A stretch of 64,000 nt of DNA from Arcobacter arenosus (GTDB lineage Bacteria > Campylobacterota > Campylobacteria > Campylobacterales > Arcobacteraceae). The translations under genes were made by a program, and so were the position numbers. Positions 26,370 to 36,077 of this stretch are shown one piece after another. The notes beneath the pieces were generated by a model. It was not told the DNA's origin. It saw nothing but the letters and a program-made list of their open reading frames with translations, and made no database searches. The stretch spans positions 248,001 through 312,000 of the forward strand of contig NZ_VANU01000004.1 in assembly GCF_005771535.1 (NCBI RefSeq), written 5' to 3'. Every line of letters starts with the position of its first letter. The first letter of the stretch is position 1.

Positions 26370-27224
26370 TTAATATATTAATCTAACTAATTTCTCATAA
26401 AAATCTCTTAGTTTATTCTCCCCTGTTTTTGAAGCAATCATATCAACTCCCATCATAGTTAAAAAAAACTCAATTGGTCCATAAGTTTTAGAAGAAACAA
26501 AATAAGGTAAAACTTTTAAAGTTATTCTTCTAATAAAATCGGGAAGATATGTAATCTTTGGCTTTTTATCTAAAACTTCAAAAGATAAATTAGCTAATTG
26601 TGTATGGGTGAATAATTCAGGTCCACCAACTTCAAGTTCTTTATTTTTTAAATCTATAGAATCTAAACAAAAATTTGCTAAGTCTTTTCCATCAATAGGA
26701 TTTAACTTCTTATCCCCTTTTCCAAAAAGATATATTCTACCACTTCTAGCCATATCTAAAAAATCTTTCATATCTGAATAAAACCCATTAGGTCTAATAA
26801 TAAGATATTCCAAACCCGATTTTTTCAACTCATCAACAAACTTCTCTTTTGCTTCACATATTTTTAAATCTTTGAACTTATTAGCGTTTAAAGCTGATAC
26901 ATATATAAACTTCTTTACTCCACTATTTTTAGCTTCATTTAAAATATTTAAATTAGCTTGATAATCCACATCCATATATGTTAAATTATCCTTTTGTCTT
27001 GTAATTCCTAATGTTGAAATAACAATATCAACTCCATCAAGTTTATTTAGTAAAGAGTGTTTTTTTGTAAAATCTACTTTATAAACTTCTTTTGTATTTA
27101 TATTACTACTAAAACTATAATCCCATCTTCTTGTTAAAACAATAGGATATATATTCCTATTATTAAGTTCTTTTAAAATATGACTACCTAAATATCCAGT
27201 AGCTCCAATTAAACATATATTCAT
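26370..27224 (-). CDS. NAD(P)-binding atypical SDR protein (NDUFA9/YwnB-like)
   Basis: 284 residues, N-terminal GATGYLGSHI dinucleotide motif (about 8-17), then a Rossmann fold with DIVISTLGITRQ and NPIDGKDLANF. This is the atypical short-chain dehydrogenase group that includes complex I subunit NDUFA9-like and NAD(P)H-binding proteins; the classical YxxxK pair is not evident. Substrate unknown. It stands alone, convergent with the thioredoxin gene and divergent from the AraC-type regulator. Confidence 0.8.
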   Translation of the reverse strand: MNICLIGATGYLGSHILKELNNRNIYPIVLTRRWDYSFSSNINTKEVYKVDFTKKHSLLNKLDGVDIVISTLGITRQKDNLTYMDVDYQANLNILNEAKNSGVKKFIYVSALNANKFKDLKICEAKEKFVDELKKSGLEYLIIRPNGFYSDMKDFLDMARSGRIYLFGKGDKKLNPIDGKDLANFCLDSIDLKNKELEVGGPELFTHTQLANLSFEVLDKKPKITYLPDFIRRITLKVLPYFVSSKTYGPIEFFLTMMGVDMIASKTGENKLRDFYEKLVRLIY

Positions 27225-27375
27225 ATTAAAATTTTCCCATATAGACTACTTGAAATTTGTATACTAAACCAACTGATAATATTGTAATTTTTACTTTCAT
27301 TGTTTCTCCTTTATTTTTAAAATTATATAGATAAAATAGATTTAATACTTTTCCATTTTTGCTAACTAGGAGAAT

Positions 27376-28224
27376 TTGATGGATTATAATAATAGTTCAA
27401 TAAAAAAAGCTATTAAATATATAGAAGAAAATCTAAATGAACAACTTGATTTAAATAATATCTCAAAAGCAGCTTCATATAGCCCATACCATTTTTCAAG
27501 AGTTTTCAAACAAGCAACAGGGGAGAACATAAACAATATGATAAAAAGACTTCGTCTTGCGCAAAGTACTCATGAACTACTTTTTCAAAACTCTTCAATT
27601 ACAGAAATTGGACTAAATATTGGTTATGAAACACCAAGTAGTTTTAACAAAGCTTTTAAAAAACTATTTAATATGAGTCCTAGAGAATATAAAAAACAAA
27701 CAGAAGAAAACCTAAAAAACCATTTTCAAGAACTAAAAATAAAACCTGAAATTATAGATATAAAAGAAGATATCTATACTTTATTTGATAGGTCATTAGG
27801 GGAATACAATGATGCCGCAATTGAAGCTTGGAATAAATTAATTTCAAAAGAAGAACATTTAAAAGAGATAAATTATGAATTTTTAGGGAAAAGATATTTT
27901 GGTCTTTGCTATGATAATCCTAACATTACAGAATATGACTATATGAGATATGAAGCTTGTTTGTTATTAGATAATGAAGAATTACCTAAAATAGATTCAA
28001 GACATATAAAGATTTTACCTAAAGGAAGATATGTTGTTTTAAAATATATTGGAAGTTATGATAATCTTTACAATATTTGGTTTCAGTTTTATGGATGGAT
28101 TTATAATCAAAACTTGCAATTATCAAACTTCCCTCCCATAGAAGAATATCTTGATAATCCAGAGGATATATTAAATGGAATTATCAAATATAATACAACT
28201 AATTTGATGTTGAAACTAGATTAA
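27376..28224 (+). CDS. AraC-family regulator with GyrI-like effector domain
   Basis: 282 residues. N-terminal AraC double HTH (about 5-105; YSPYHFSRVFKQATGENINNMIKRLRLAQS, NIGYETPSSFNKAFKKLFNMSPREYKKQ) followed by a GyrI-like/SOUL-type ligand-binding domain (about 120-282). Domain order resembles Rob/SoxS-like MarA relatives that sense small hydrophobic compounds. SD AGGAG precedes the ATG. The gene starts 151 bp from the divergent SDR gene; the target is unknown. Confidence 0.88.
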   Translation: MMDYNNSSIKKAIKYIEENLNEQLDLNNISKAASYSPYHFSRVFKQATGENINNMIKRLRLAQSTHELLFQNSSITEIGLNIGYETPSSFNKAFKKLFNMSPREYKKQTEENLKNHFQELKIKPEIIDIKEDIYTLFDRSLGEYNDAAIEAWNKLISKEEHLKEINYEFLGKRYFGLCYDNPNITEYDYMRYEACLLLDNEELPKIDSRHIKILPKGRYVVLKYIGSYDNLYNIWFQFYGWIYNQNLQLSNFPPIEEYLDNPEDILNGIIKYNTTNLMLKLD

Positions 28225-28250
28225 AAGATTCAAATAGATAAAATCATCCC

Positions 28251-28745
28251 ATGAATAAAAAAATAAAAAAATATATAAAAGAGATTGTTAAATATTCAAT
28301 TATTTTAATAATAGCAGTAAATGTAATAAATTTTTACAAATCACAAGATTTAAATAAAGAAGATTTTCCATATAAAGCCTTTGAACTAATTGATGGTTCG
28401 AGCTATATTTTAGATGAAGAAAAACCTTTATTGATATATTTTTGGGCTACATGGTGTCCTATTTGTAAGTTTCAATCACCAAATATTGAAGAACTTTCAA
28501 AAGAATATCAAGTAATAACATTTGCTAGTCAATCTGGCGCTAAAGAAGAGATACAAGAATACCTAAAAGATAACAATCTAAACTTTAAAGTTGTAAATGA
28601 TTCATTTAATGATTTTGCATATAGATTTAACATAAAAGCATATCCTACAACACTAATTTATGATAAAAATAAACAACTAAAATTTTCTGATGTAGGATAC
28701 ACTTCAAGCTTTACTTTAAAGTTAAAACTTTGGTGGAGTAAATAA
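28251..28745 (+). CDS. Membrane-anchored TlpA/ScsD-like thioredoxin protein
   Basis: 164 residues: one N-terminal membrane anchor (about 13-29), then a thioredoxin-fold domain with WATWCPICKFQ (CPIC, 69-72) and cis-Pro KAYPTTLIYD. This arrangement fits protein disulfide oxidoreductases of the TlpA/ScsD group acting in the periplasm. It follows the AraC gene by 26 bp and may be co-transcribed. Confidence 0.82.
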   Translation: MNKKIKKYIKEIVKYSIILIIAVNVINFYKSQDLNKEDFPYKAFELIDGSSYILDEEKPLLIYFWATWCPICKFQSPNIEELSKEYQVITFASQSGAKEEIQEYLKDNNLNFKVVNDSFNDFAYRFNIKAYPTTLIYDKNKQLKFSDVGYTSSFTLKLKLWWSK

Positions 28746-28823
28746 AAATTTATTTATACTTAATAAAACTTTTTAAATACTAATTTTTTTATCTATTTTA
28801 ACTTGTTATGTTAAAACTACAAA

Positions 28824-30500
28824 ATGAAAAATAACACTATAAAAAATATAAATACAATTGATGAATTAGCTAAATTTGCTGATTATTCTTTTTTAAATAC
28901 TCTTGTTTGTGATCCATTGGCAAATCAAGATGGGCAAAATCATAACCCAAGAGAGGTTTTTAATGGGCACTATGTGCCAGTAACTCCAACAGCTATAAAA
29001 GACCCAATATATATTACCCATAGTAAAACTTTTTTTAAAGAATTAGGTTTTGCTGATTCTTTAGCAAAAAATGAAGAATTTATTAAAATGTTTTCAGGGG
29101 ACACTTCAAATATAAAAAAACCTTTAAAAAACATAGGTTGGGCAACAGGATATGCCCTATCAATTTATGGGACTGAATATTATATGCAATGCCCTTTTCA
29201 AACAGGAAATGGATATGGAGATGGTAGAGCTATTTCAATTTTAGAAGCGGTAATAAATAATAAAAGATGGGAATTTCAACTAAAAGGAGCAGGAAGGACA
29301 CCATATTGCAGAGGAGCAGATGGTCGTGCGGTATTAAGATCTAGTATAAGGGAGTTTTTAGCACAAGAACACATGTATGCCCTTGGTATTCCTACATCAA
29401 GATCACTAAGCTTATACACTTCAAAAACAGAAACTGTAACTAGACCTTGGTTTAATGAAAACTCTTATTCAAGGGATCCTGAACGAATGATTGAAGAGAA
29501 TGTTGCAATCTCAACAAGAGTTGCACCTTCATTTATAAGAGTTGGTCAATTAGAACTTTTTGGAAGACGGGCAAGAAAAAAAGAGCATCCAAAGGCTCTT
29601 GAAGAGTTAGAACAACTTGTTCTTCATGCAATAAAAAGGGAATATCAAGATGAGATAGATGAAAATTCTAGTATTGAAGAAAAAGTGATTTTATTAGCCT
29701 TAAAGTTTAGAGAAAGACTTACTTCATTAGTTTCTAATTGGATAAGAGTTGGATATTGTCAAGGTAACTTTAATAGCGACAATACGGCTGTTGGAGGTTT
29801 CACTTTAGATTTTGGACCATTTGGATTTATTGATATTTTTGACCCTGAGTATCAACCGTGGACAGGTGGAGGATTACACTTTTCATTTTTTAATCAACCA
29901 GAAGCTGCAAGGAAAAACTTTAATAGTTTTTGTAGTGCTTTAATGCCTTTACTTGAATCAAATCAAAATGCATTAGATAATCTTGCAGGGATTAGAAGTG
30001 GTTTTGCAAAAGAGATGAATGAAAAAATGGAAAAGATGTGGACTTCAAAACTAGGTTTAAAAAAATATGATGAAAAACTCTTTAATGAACTAATGCATCT
30101 TATGTTGAAAAGTGAAACTGACTATACAATGTTTTTCCGTGAACTTTCTTCAATTCCAAAAGATATCTCAAGTCTTGAAATTAGTTTTTATAGGAAAATA
30201 AATGATAAAGAGTTACAAAACAGATGGAATAAATGGCTTGAGACTTGGAAAAGTAAACTTAGTGTTTCAAGTGAAGATTTAAAAACTGTAAACCCTAAAT
30301 ATACCCTAAAAGAGTGGTTTTTAGTTGAAGCCTATGAAAAGGCAAATAATGGGGATTATAGTTTAATTCTTGAATTACAAGAAATAATGACTAAACCTTA
30401 CTTAGAACAATCAAAGCAAGTAGAAGAGAAGTATTATCTAAAAAAACCAAGTAATTATTTTGGTGTAGCAGGTATTTCTCATATTACATGTTCATCATAA
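28824..30500 (+). CDS. selO: Protein adenylyltransferase SelO (YdiU family)
   Basis: 558 residues, pseudokinase-fold AMPylase that transfers AMP from ATP to protein Ser/Thr/Tyr. Recognisable: [103 protein letters not shown] and [21 protein letters not shown] (metal Asn/Asp). It ends ITCSS: bacterial SelO has Cys where the mitochondrial protein has selenocysteine. Longer than E. coli SelO (478). No ribosome binding site is visible before the ATG. Confidence 0.93.
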   Translation: MKNNTIKNINTIDELAKFADYSFLNTLVCDPLANQDGQNHNPREVFNGHYVPVTPTAIKDPIYITHSKTFFKELGFADSLAKNEEFIKMFSGDTSNIKKPLKNIGWATGYALSIYGTEYYMQCPFQTGNGYGDGRAISILEAVINNKRWEFQLKGAGRTPYCRGADGRAVLRSSIREFLAQEHMYALGIPTSRSLSLYTSKTETVTRPWFNENSYSRDPERMIEENVAISTRVAPSFIRVGQLELFGRRARKKEHPKALEELEQLVLHAIKREYQDEIDENSSIEEKVILLALKFRERLTSLVSNWIRVGYCQGNFNSDNTAVGGFTLDFGPFGFIDIFDPEYQPWTGGGLHFSFFNQPEAARKNFNSFCSALMPLLESNQNALDNLAGIRSGFAKEMNEKMEKMWTSKLGLKKYDEKLFNELMHLMLKSETDYTMFFRELSSIPKDISSLEISFYRKINDKELQNRWNKWLETWKSKLSVSSEDLKTVNPKYTLKEWFLVEAYEKANNGDYSLILELQEIMTKPYLEQSKQVEEKYYLKKPSNYFGVAGISHITCSS

Positions 30501-30528
30501 AAAAAATTAAAAAAAGATTTTTTTTTAT
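30494..30528 (+). terminator. Possible A/T hairpin terminator of selO
   Basis: ATCATAAAAAAAA paired with TTTTTTTTATGAT over a short A-rich loop, starting at the selO stop codon. Pure A/T pairing makes it weak. Confidence 0.4.
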
Positions 30529-30595
30529 GATTTTCACTACTTTATCGCCACTTTTTTGTTGTATTATTTTACGGAAAAACATATAGGAAAAAATT

Positions 30596-30811
30596 ATGAT
30601 TGGAAGTAAATATAAAGCAACAACACAAGATAACAATGTTGTAGTAAAATTTAGTGATAAGGTAATTTCTTACGAAGTTGATAGTAAAGAGATGGCATTA
30701 AAAGTTTCTAAGTTATTTAATGAAATAGGTGTATTAGAACTATCAGAGATTTGGGATACAATTTTTAAAGCTATAAATCAATATAAAAAACAATTCAATA
30801 AAGCTTTTTAA
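30596..30811 (+). CDS. Small hypothetical protein (71 aa)
   Basis: 71 residues, start supported by AGGAAAAA. Charged, no signal peptide or membrane segment; predicted beta strands then a helix (SKEMALKVSKLFNEIGVLELSEIWDTIFKAINQYKK). I do not recognise a family. It converges on and overlaps the next gene by 4 bp. Confidence 0.6.
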   Translation: MIGSKYKATTQDNNVVVKFSDKVISYEVDSKEMALKVSKLFNEIGVLELSEIWDTIFKAINQYKKQFNKAF

Positions 30812-31242
30812 AAATCACCAAAACTTGAAAAGGCATTTTCTATACTTGGAATTGTTTTATAACTAGTTTTTGTAAGCCTTACTTTTTTCGTATTTAAATC
30901 ACATATGGCAATCTTAAAGTTTGCACCCATATGTGGTTCAACAACGCAGATAATCTTATCATCAATTTGCCTTGTTGCATGAATAATACCTTGTAGGGAA
31001 TTAAAAAAGTACTTTGGATAAGTTAAAGGTGTTATTTCAACTATATCGATAGTTTCTTCATCTTCTAAGGTTTGTAGAATATCCATCGCATCTTCATAAC
31101 TATCAAATTGGATACACCAATCATCAAAGTTTTTATTAAAATGTACCATATCCTCATCTAAAAAGCCACCAGCTAATGATTGTAAAGCAAATATCGACAA
31201 ATAAGCCCCTTTAAAAAATTTTCCAAGATACAATTTTAACAT
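30808..31242 (-). CDS. Hypothetical protein (144 aa)
   Basis: 144 residues, soluble, mixed alpha/beta, no recognised motif (…DEDMVHFNKNFDDWCIQFDSYEDAMDILQTLEDEE…). Good coding character and no close partner. Convergent with the 71-residue gene, so the two mRNAs overlap at their 3' ends. Confidence 0.65.
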   Translation of the reverse strand: MLKLYLGKFFKGAYLSIFALQSLAGGFLDEDMVHFNKNFDDWCIQFDSYEDAMDILQTLEDEETIDIVEITPLTYPKYFFNSLQGIIHATRQIDDKIICVVEPHMGANFKIAICDLNTKKVRLTKTSYKTIPSIENAFSSFGDF

Positions 31243-31304
31243 ATTATTTTTTATCTTTTCTAAAGATTACTTGTATAAACTTTCATTCTACAAAAAGGAT
31301 TTAT

Positions 31305-31505
31305 ATGGAAATAATGGTATATGTTATAGTATTTTTTATAATTGGTTATGCAATTACAAAGATACTAAAAGAGAATAATAAAATCATACTAGCAATTTTA
31401 GGCATAGCAATATTTTGGGGATTTTACTACCATCCAATGTGGGGTTTAGTAAGTTTAGGTGAAATGGCCATGGGATATTTTGTTGTTAGGTTTAATGAAA
31501 GTTAA
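31305..31505 (+). CDS. Small membrane protein (66 aa)
   Basis: 66 residues with two or three hydrophobic segments (2-20, 27-44, 46-60) and a clear AAAGGA ribosome binding site 8 bases before the ATG. Family not recognised. It is 109 bp before the gapN-like gene. Confidence 0.65.
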   Translation: MEIMVYVIVFFIIGYAITKILKENNKIILAILGIAIFWGFYYHPMWGLVSLGEMAMGYFVVRFNES

Positions 31506-31614
31506 TTATATTTATACTTCATATATTTGTAAATAAGATATAAAAAAAACATTTTAAAGTAAAAACTCCTATTAAAAAAAGATAATATTAGTTTTATTTT
31601 AAGAGGATTATAGA

Positions 31615-33234
31615 ATGTCAACAAAAAAGTTTGAAAATATTATTAGATCAATAAAAGAAATACCCGATGAATTTAGATTTGACGGGGAGATAATACAAAG
31701 TGAATATTTAATAGATGGAGAGATTAGAAATTGGAAAGGTGAACAACAAGATGTTTATTCCCCAATTTGTTTAAAAGAGAATGAGAATAAACAATTTAAA
31801 CTAGGAACTTATCCTATGTTAACTCAAATAGAAGCAAACCAAGCTTTAGAATCTGCTTCAAATGCATATAATATGGGAATGGGCGAATGGCCTCAAATGA
31901 GTGTAGGTCAAAGAATTAAACATATTGAGAAATTCACTTTTAAAATGATTGAAAAAAGAGATGAAGTTGTAAAGCTTCTAATGTGGGAGATTGGAAAATC
32001 ATATAAAGATTCCCAAAAAGAGTTTGATAGAACAGTTGATTATATAAAAGATACTATTGATGCTTTAAAAGAGTTAGATAGAAAAAATTCAAAACTTGAG
32101 ATTAATTCAGGAATATTAGCACAAATAAAAAGATCCCCTATTGGGATTACATTATGTATTGGGCCTTTTAATTATCCATTAAATGAAACTTTCACAACAT
32201 TGATTCCTGCACTTATTATGGGAAATGTAGTAATATTTAAACCTCCAAAATTTGGAGTACTTTTACATAAACCATTACTTGAAGCTTTTAAAGACTCTTT
32301 TCCTAAAGGTGTAGTAAATACTCTTTATGGTTCAGGGGCAAAACTTTTAACACCACTAATGCAAAGTGGAAAAATTGATGTCCTTGCATTTATAGGTAGT
32401 TCAAATGTTGCAAGCCAATTAAAACATAATCACCCAAAACCAAATAGATTAAAAGCAATATTAGGTCTTGAAGCAAAAAACGCAGGGATAATAATGCCCG
32501 ATGCTAATTTAGAAGTTGCTGTAAATGAGTGTGTTTCGGGCAGCTTATCTTTTAATGGTCAAAGATGTACAGCTTTAAAAATATTATTTGTGCATGAAAA
32601 TATTGTTGGAAGTTTTTTAGAACAGTTTAATACAAAAATTGATGATATTAAATGTGGATTACCATGGGATGAAGATGTTCAAATAACACCTCTTCCAGAA
32701 TATAAAAAAACAGAATATCTAAAAGAACTAATTGATGATGCACTTAAAAATGGAGCAAATATTGTAAATAAAAATGGTGGGACTATTAAAAATACATTTA
32801 TGTTTCCTGCAGTTTTATATCCAGTAAATAAAAATATGAAAATTTACCATGTGGAGCAATTTGGTCCAATAGTTCCAATACTTACATATAAAGATATAAA
32901 AGAACCTCTACTTTATATGATGGAATCAAATTATGGACAACAAGTTAGTATTTTTGGGAAAAATTCAGATGAAATTGCAAAACTAGTTGATGGCTTAGTA
33001 AATCAAGTAAGTCGTGTAAATATAAACTCTCAATGTCAAAGAGGACCAGATATTTTCCCATTTACAGGGAGAAAAGATTCAGCACAAAGCACATTATCTG
33101 TTAGTGATGCATTAAGAGCTTTTAGTATTAGATCAATGGTTGCAATGAAAAATGACTCAGATAATAAAGAGTTAATCACCTCAATACTTAGAAACCATAA
33201 ATCTAATTTCTTATCAACTGATTTTATTCTTTAA
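31615..33234 (+). CDS. gapN: NADP-dependent glyceraldehyde-3-phosphate dehydrogenase-like (GapN), aldehyde dehydrogenase family
   Basis: 539 residues, full ALDH fold: Rossmann region SPIGITLCIGPFNYPLNE, catalytic Glu in LGLEAKNAGIIM, catalytic Cys in FNGQRCTALK, and the C-terminal HVEQFGPIVPI. The FNGQRCTA form and the N-terminal part match the GapN/plant non-phosphorylating GAPDH group, which oxidises glyceraldehyde 3-phosphate directly to 3-phosphoglycerate with NADP+. Other aldehydes cannot be excluded. SD AAGAGGA. Confidence 0.82.
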   Translation: MSTKKFENIIRSIKEIPDEFRFDGEIIQSEYLIDGEIRNWKGEQQDVYSPICLKENENKQFKLGTYPMLTQIEANQALESASNAYNMGMGEWPQMSVGQRIKHIEKFTFKMIEKRDEVVKLLMWEIGKSYKDSQKEFDRTVDYIKDTIDALKELDRKNSKLEINSGILAQIKRSPIGITLCIGPFNYPLNETFTTLIPALIMGNVVIFKPPKFGVLLHKPLLEAFKDSFPKGVVNTLYGSGAKLLTPLMQSGKIDVLAFIGSSNVASQLKHNHPKPNRLKAILGLEAKNAGIIMPDANLEVAVNECVSGSLSFNGQRCTALKILFVHENIVGSFLEQFNTKIDDIKCGLPWDEDVQITPLPEYKKTEYLKELIDDALKNGANIVNKNGGTIKNTFMFPAVLYPVNKNMKIYHVEQFGPIVPILTYKDIKEPLLYMMESNYGQQVSIFGKNSDEIAKLVDGLVNQVSRVNINSQCQRGPDIFPFTGRKDSAQSTLSVSDALRAFSIRSMVAMKNDSDNKELITSILRNHKSNFLSTDFIL

Positions 33235-33261
33235 TAAAATTTTTAAATTTAGTAGCCTAAG

Positions 33262-33698
33262 TTCAAGTCATAAATGCATAATTTCTGAAGTATAGGTGTA
33301 AGTAGGGTTAACAAATATTTTGTTATCCTTATTTCGCCAAAAATAGGAAAATATTTACGCGAAAGTAACCCTTAAAGGAAGATATCAAATATCTTCTTAC
33401 ATTAAAACTGGATATACACAAAATCAAATAGCTAATATTTTAGGTATTTCTCAATCAACAATTAGTAGAGGGATTAAAAGAAATAGTTCTAAAGGAAAAT
33501 ATAAACCAGAACTAGCTGAATAGTTTAGTTTTTACAGACATAAAACTAAAAAGAAGAGAAATTAGGGGGATACAAAATAAGTTAAATAACAGACTGAGAT
33601 AATCTCTTGGATATAAAACTCCATCTGAAATTTTTTATGCTAAAGTTGCTAAAATCTTAGTAGCTTAATTTGGTGTAATTATGCATTTATCTCTTGAA
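33262..33698 (+). mobile_element. Decayed IS30-family element, internally deleted
   Basis: Terminal inverted repeats TTCAAGTCATAAATGCATAATT (33262-33283, quoted to 22 positions here only as landmarks) and its complement at 33677-33698 match at about 20 of 22 positions, bounding 437 bp. IS30 elements are usually about 1.0-1.2 kb. The inside keeps only both ends of a transposase. The element fills the gap between gapN and the tRNA pair. Confidence 0.8.
33362..33668 (+). pseudogene. IS30-family transposase remnant (both ends, middle missing)
   Basis: The 5' piece (33362-33523) reads KVTLKGRYQISSYIKTGYTQ, then NQIANILGISQSTISRGIKR, the IS30 N-terminal HTH, and stops at TAG. The 3' piece (33570-33668, another frame) reads IQNKLNNRLR, a stop, then SLGYKTPSEIFYAKVAKILVA, the IS30 C-terminus. 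The DDE catalytic core is deleted, so it cannot transpose itself. Confidence 0.85.
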
Positions 33699-33715
33699 TA
33701 GACCAAAATATGGGC

Positions 33716-33769
33716 AAAAAAAAAGCTTCTAGATAAAAGAACCTAAGTTCAAATATCTAAAAGCTTTTT
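33716..33769 (-). terminator. Terminator of the tRNA-Asn pair
   Basis: AAGCTTTTAGATA / TATCTAGAAGCTT on the complement, followed by nine U. Just downstream of the second tRNA. The loop carries a GAAC-GTTC mini-hairpin. Confidence 0.8.
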
Positions 33770-33770
33770 A

Positions 33771-33845
33771 TGGCTCCGGCACCTGGATTCGAACCAGGGA
33801 CCAAATGATTAACAGTCATCTACTCTACCACTGAGCTATGCCGGA
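33771..33845 (-). tRNA. tRNA-Asn (GUU)
   Basis: On the complement: TCCGGCA acceptor stem, GCTC-GAGT D-arm region, anticodon loop CTGTTAA giving GUU, CCTGG-TTCGAAT-CCAGG T-arm, and TGCCGGA then GCCA, so CCA is encoded. 75 nt. Identical to the copy at 33883-33957. Confidence 0.95.
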
Positions 33846-33882
33846 ATTTGAATTATTTTGTCATTTGAAAGAAAGTTTTGAG

Positions 33883-33957
33883 TGGCTCCGGCACCTGGAT
33901 TCGAACCAGGGACCAAATGATTAACAGTCATCTACTCTACCACTGAGCTATGCCGGA
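33883..33957 (-). tRNA. tRNA-Asn (GUU), second identical copy
   Basis: Same 75-nt sequence as 33771-33845, upstream in the direction of transcription with a 37-bp spacer. The pair shares one terminator and probably one promoter in 33958-34030. Confidence 0.95.
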
Positions 33958-34030
33958 TACTGTCTTCCTTTTCAAATGGGATGGAATTATAGTAAAAAAT
34001 ATTTTCTTTGTCAAGGTTTTTTGGAAAAAA

Positions 34031-34948
34031 TTACGAAATTTTATAAAAATTTAATCCACTGCTGTTTGTTAGCTTAATTTCACCTTTTTTTACTAGTTTT
34101 TCTAGAACTTCTTTACTTTCAAGGTCAAACATATTCTCTACATCTTCATTTGTCAAAGGTCGTCTTTTTAACATAGCTACAATCTCTTTTTCATCATAAG
34201 AGTTTATTTGTTTTGGTCTATTTTTAAAAGCGATATTAACATTTATACCTTCAAATCTATTTGCAACTTTTTCAAGCAATTCAAAGGCTACTGGTTTAAC
34301 TTCATATGCAGGAGGTCTATCAATTGTACCTATGTCCACTCTATGGGGATTTATTCTTTTTACTGCTTCATAAAGTAATTCTATCTCTTCATCTTTATCA
34401 TTTAAAGTTTTTACAAATAATATCTCAAGAACTAGCTTATTTGTAGTTTCAGTCTTAAACTTAACCATTGAATCAATCATTGCATCAATATCAATACCCT
34501 CATGTATTCTATCTAGCTTCTTAAAACACTTTTTGCTAACACAATCAAGTGATAGTTTTACAGTATCTAGTTTTAATAAGGCATTATAAATTTCAGGTTT
34601 ATAAATAGTACTTCCATTTGAAAGTATCATTGTTTTTGTTTCACCTTTAATTTTATTGATTTCATCAATCAATTTATTAAGTTCTGGATATAAAGTTGGT
34701 TCACCATTTGCTGTTATGGTTATAACGTCAATTCTAGGGTGCTTATCAAGACTTTTTTGTATTTCATCGATGACTTCTTCAACTTTTGGATAAATTGTCA
34801 TCTTGTCAACGGTATTAGCTTTCTCAAGTTCACAATAAAGACAATCAAAATTACATTGTTTTGATGAAGGTGAAAGATCAATTCCTAATGATATACCAAA
34901 ACGTCTAGATGGAATTGGTCCAAAGATTATAGAATTTGAATAACTCAT
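34031..34948 (-). CDS. Radical SAM protein (COG0731-type)
   Basis: 305 residues. Radical SAM cluster motif CNFDCLYC (Cys32, Cys36, Cys39), followed by ITANGEPTLYPELNKLI and SLDCVSKKCFKKLDRIHEG, characteristic of the Fe-S oxidoreductase family formerly grouped near TYW1. A small C-terminal domain (about 255-305) looks like a winged helix. Function not established; the TYW1-like relationship hints at RNA or cofactor modification, but that is weak. It has its own transcription unit downstream of a terminator. Confidence 0.87.
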   Translation of the reverse strand: MSYSNSIIFGPIPSRRFGISLGIDLSPSSKQCNFDCLYCELEKANTVDKMTIYPKVEEVIDEIQKSLDKHPRIDVITITANGEPTLYPELNKLIDEINKIKGETKTMILSNGSTIYKPEIYNALLKLDTVKLSLDCVSKKCFKKLDRIHEGIDIDAMIDSMVKFKTETTNKLVLEILFVKTLNDKDEEIELLYEAVKRINPHRVDIGTIDRPPAYEVKPVAFELLEKVANRFEGINVNIAFKNRPKQINSYDEKEIVAMLKRRPLTNEDVENMFDLESKEVLEKLVKKGEIKLTNSSGLNFYKIS

Positions 34949-34982
34949 GTTTAGTTCCTTTAAAAATAAAGTCTTTAGAAAT

Positions 34983-35012
34983 AAAAAAAGAGAGGCTAAA
35001 AGCCTCTCTTTT
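34983..35012 (-). terminator. Terminator of the gyrA-asd-yqhA-hemE unit
   Basis: AAAAGAGAGGCT / AGCCTCTCTTTT with an AAA loop, followed on the complement by a run of U. 28 bp after the hemE stop codon. Confidence 0.9.
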
Positions 35013-35039
35013 GAAAATATATTTAAGTTAGTAAAAGAT

Positions 35040-36077
35040 TTACTTTTTACTTACTCTTTGACACTCTTTTACAAAATGAATTGCATTTTCAACAGGAACA
35101 TCTGGTAAAATACCATGTCCTAAATTAAAGATATGACCTTCACCTTGCATCGTTTTTTGTATTGCTTCAACACATTTAGTAGTTTCTTCTTTTGAGTATA
35201 GTCTACATGGTTCCATATTTCCTTGAAGAACATACTTTTCACCAAGTTTTTCTTTTGCCATAGCCATTGGAGTTCCCCAATCTACACCAAATACATCAAA
35301 GTTTCCATAAACTCCACCCATATTTATAAATGCAGATACACCTTTAGGGAACATGATTACTGGAATTTCTGGATATTTTTCTTTTACATACTCTGCAATC
35401 TCTACCATATATTTCCATGAAAATTCATCATATCTACCTGGTTCAATTGCTGCTGCCCATGAATCAAAAATTTGAACAACATCTGCACCAGCTTCAATTT
35501 GTTTTATCATATAATATTTAACTACTTCAGTTACTTTTCTTAAAATTTTATGTAAAAGTTCAGGGTTTGAATACATCATCTTTTTACAAATATTATAAGT
35601 CTTCGTCCCTTGACCTTCAATCATATAAGTTGCAAGTGTCCATGGAGCTCCTGTAAAACCAATTAAAGCTTTATCTTCAGGAAGTTTTTGTTTTAATAGT
35701 TTAATAGTATCATATACATATGTTAATTTATCAGCAGCTTCTTCACCACTTAAAAGAGCATCAACATCTTCTTCTGTTTTAACAGGCTTATGGAAAACTG
35801 GCCCCTCACCTTTGATAAACTCTAAATCCATTCCCATTTCATTTGGTATTACCAAAATATCAGAAAATAAAATAGCTGCATCAACTCCAACAATATCTAG
35901 TGGTTGAATTGTAACTTCACAAGCCATTTCTGGATTATGACATAGATTTAAAAAGTTACCAGCCTTTGCTCTAACTTCCATATACTCTGGTAAATATCTT
36001 CCAGCTTGTCTCATCATCCAAACTGGAGTGTATGGAGTTTCTTTTCTTAAACAAGCATCTACAAAAATTTTTGACAT
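35040..36077 (-). CDS. hemE: Uroporphyrinogen decarboxylase (HemE)
   Basis: 345 residues. [22 protein letters not shown] is the N-terminal HemE signature with the catalytic Arg region, followed by [18 protein letters not shown] and [22 protein letters not shown]. It decarboxylates uroporphyrinogen III to coproporphyrinogen III in haem synthesis. It shares one base with the yqhA-like gene upstream; last gene of the gyrA unit. Confidence 0.97.
   Translation of the reverse strand: MSKIFVDACLRKETPYTPVWMMRQAGRYLPEYMEVRAKAGNFLNLCHNPEMACEVTIQPLDIVGVDAAILFSDILVIPNEMGMDLEFIKGEGPVFHKPVKTEEDVDALLSGEEAADKLTYVYDTIKLLKQKLPEDKALIGFTGAPWTLATYMIEGQGTKTYNICKKMMYSNPELLHKILRKVTEVVKYYMIKQIEAGADVVQIFDSWAAAIEPGRYDEFSWKYMVEIAEYVKEKYPEIPVIMFPKGVSAFINMGGVYGNFDVFGVDWGTPMAMAKEKLGEKYVLQGNMEPCRLYSKEETTKCVEAIQKTMQGEGHIFNLGHGILPDVPVENAIHFVKECQRVSKK

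Noticed and set aside
33255-33753. Shared CCTAAGTTCAA left of the IS30 remnant and in the tRNA terminator loop
   Set aside because: Only 11 bp and inside an A/T-rich context; no target-site logic links the two, so chance is enough.
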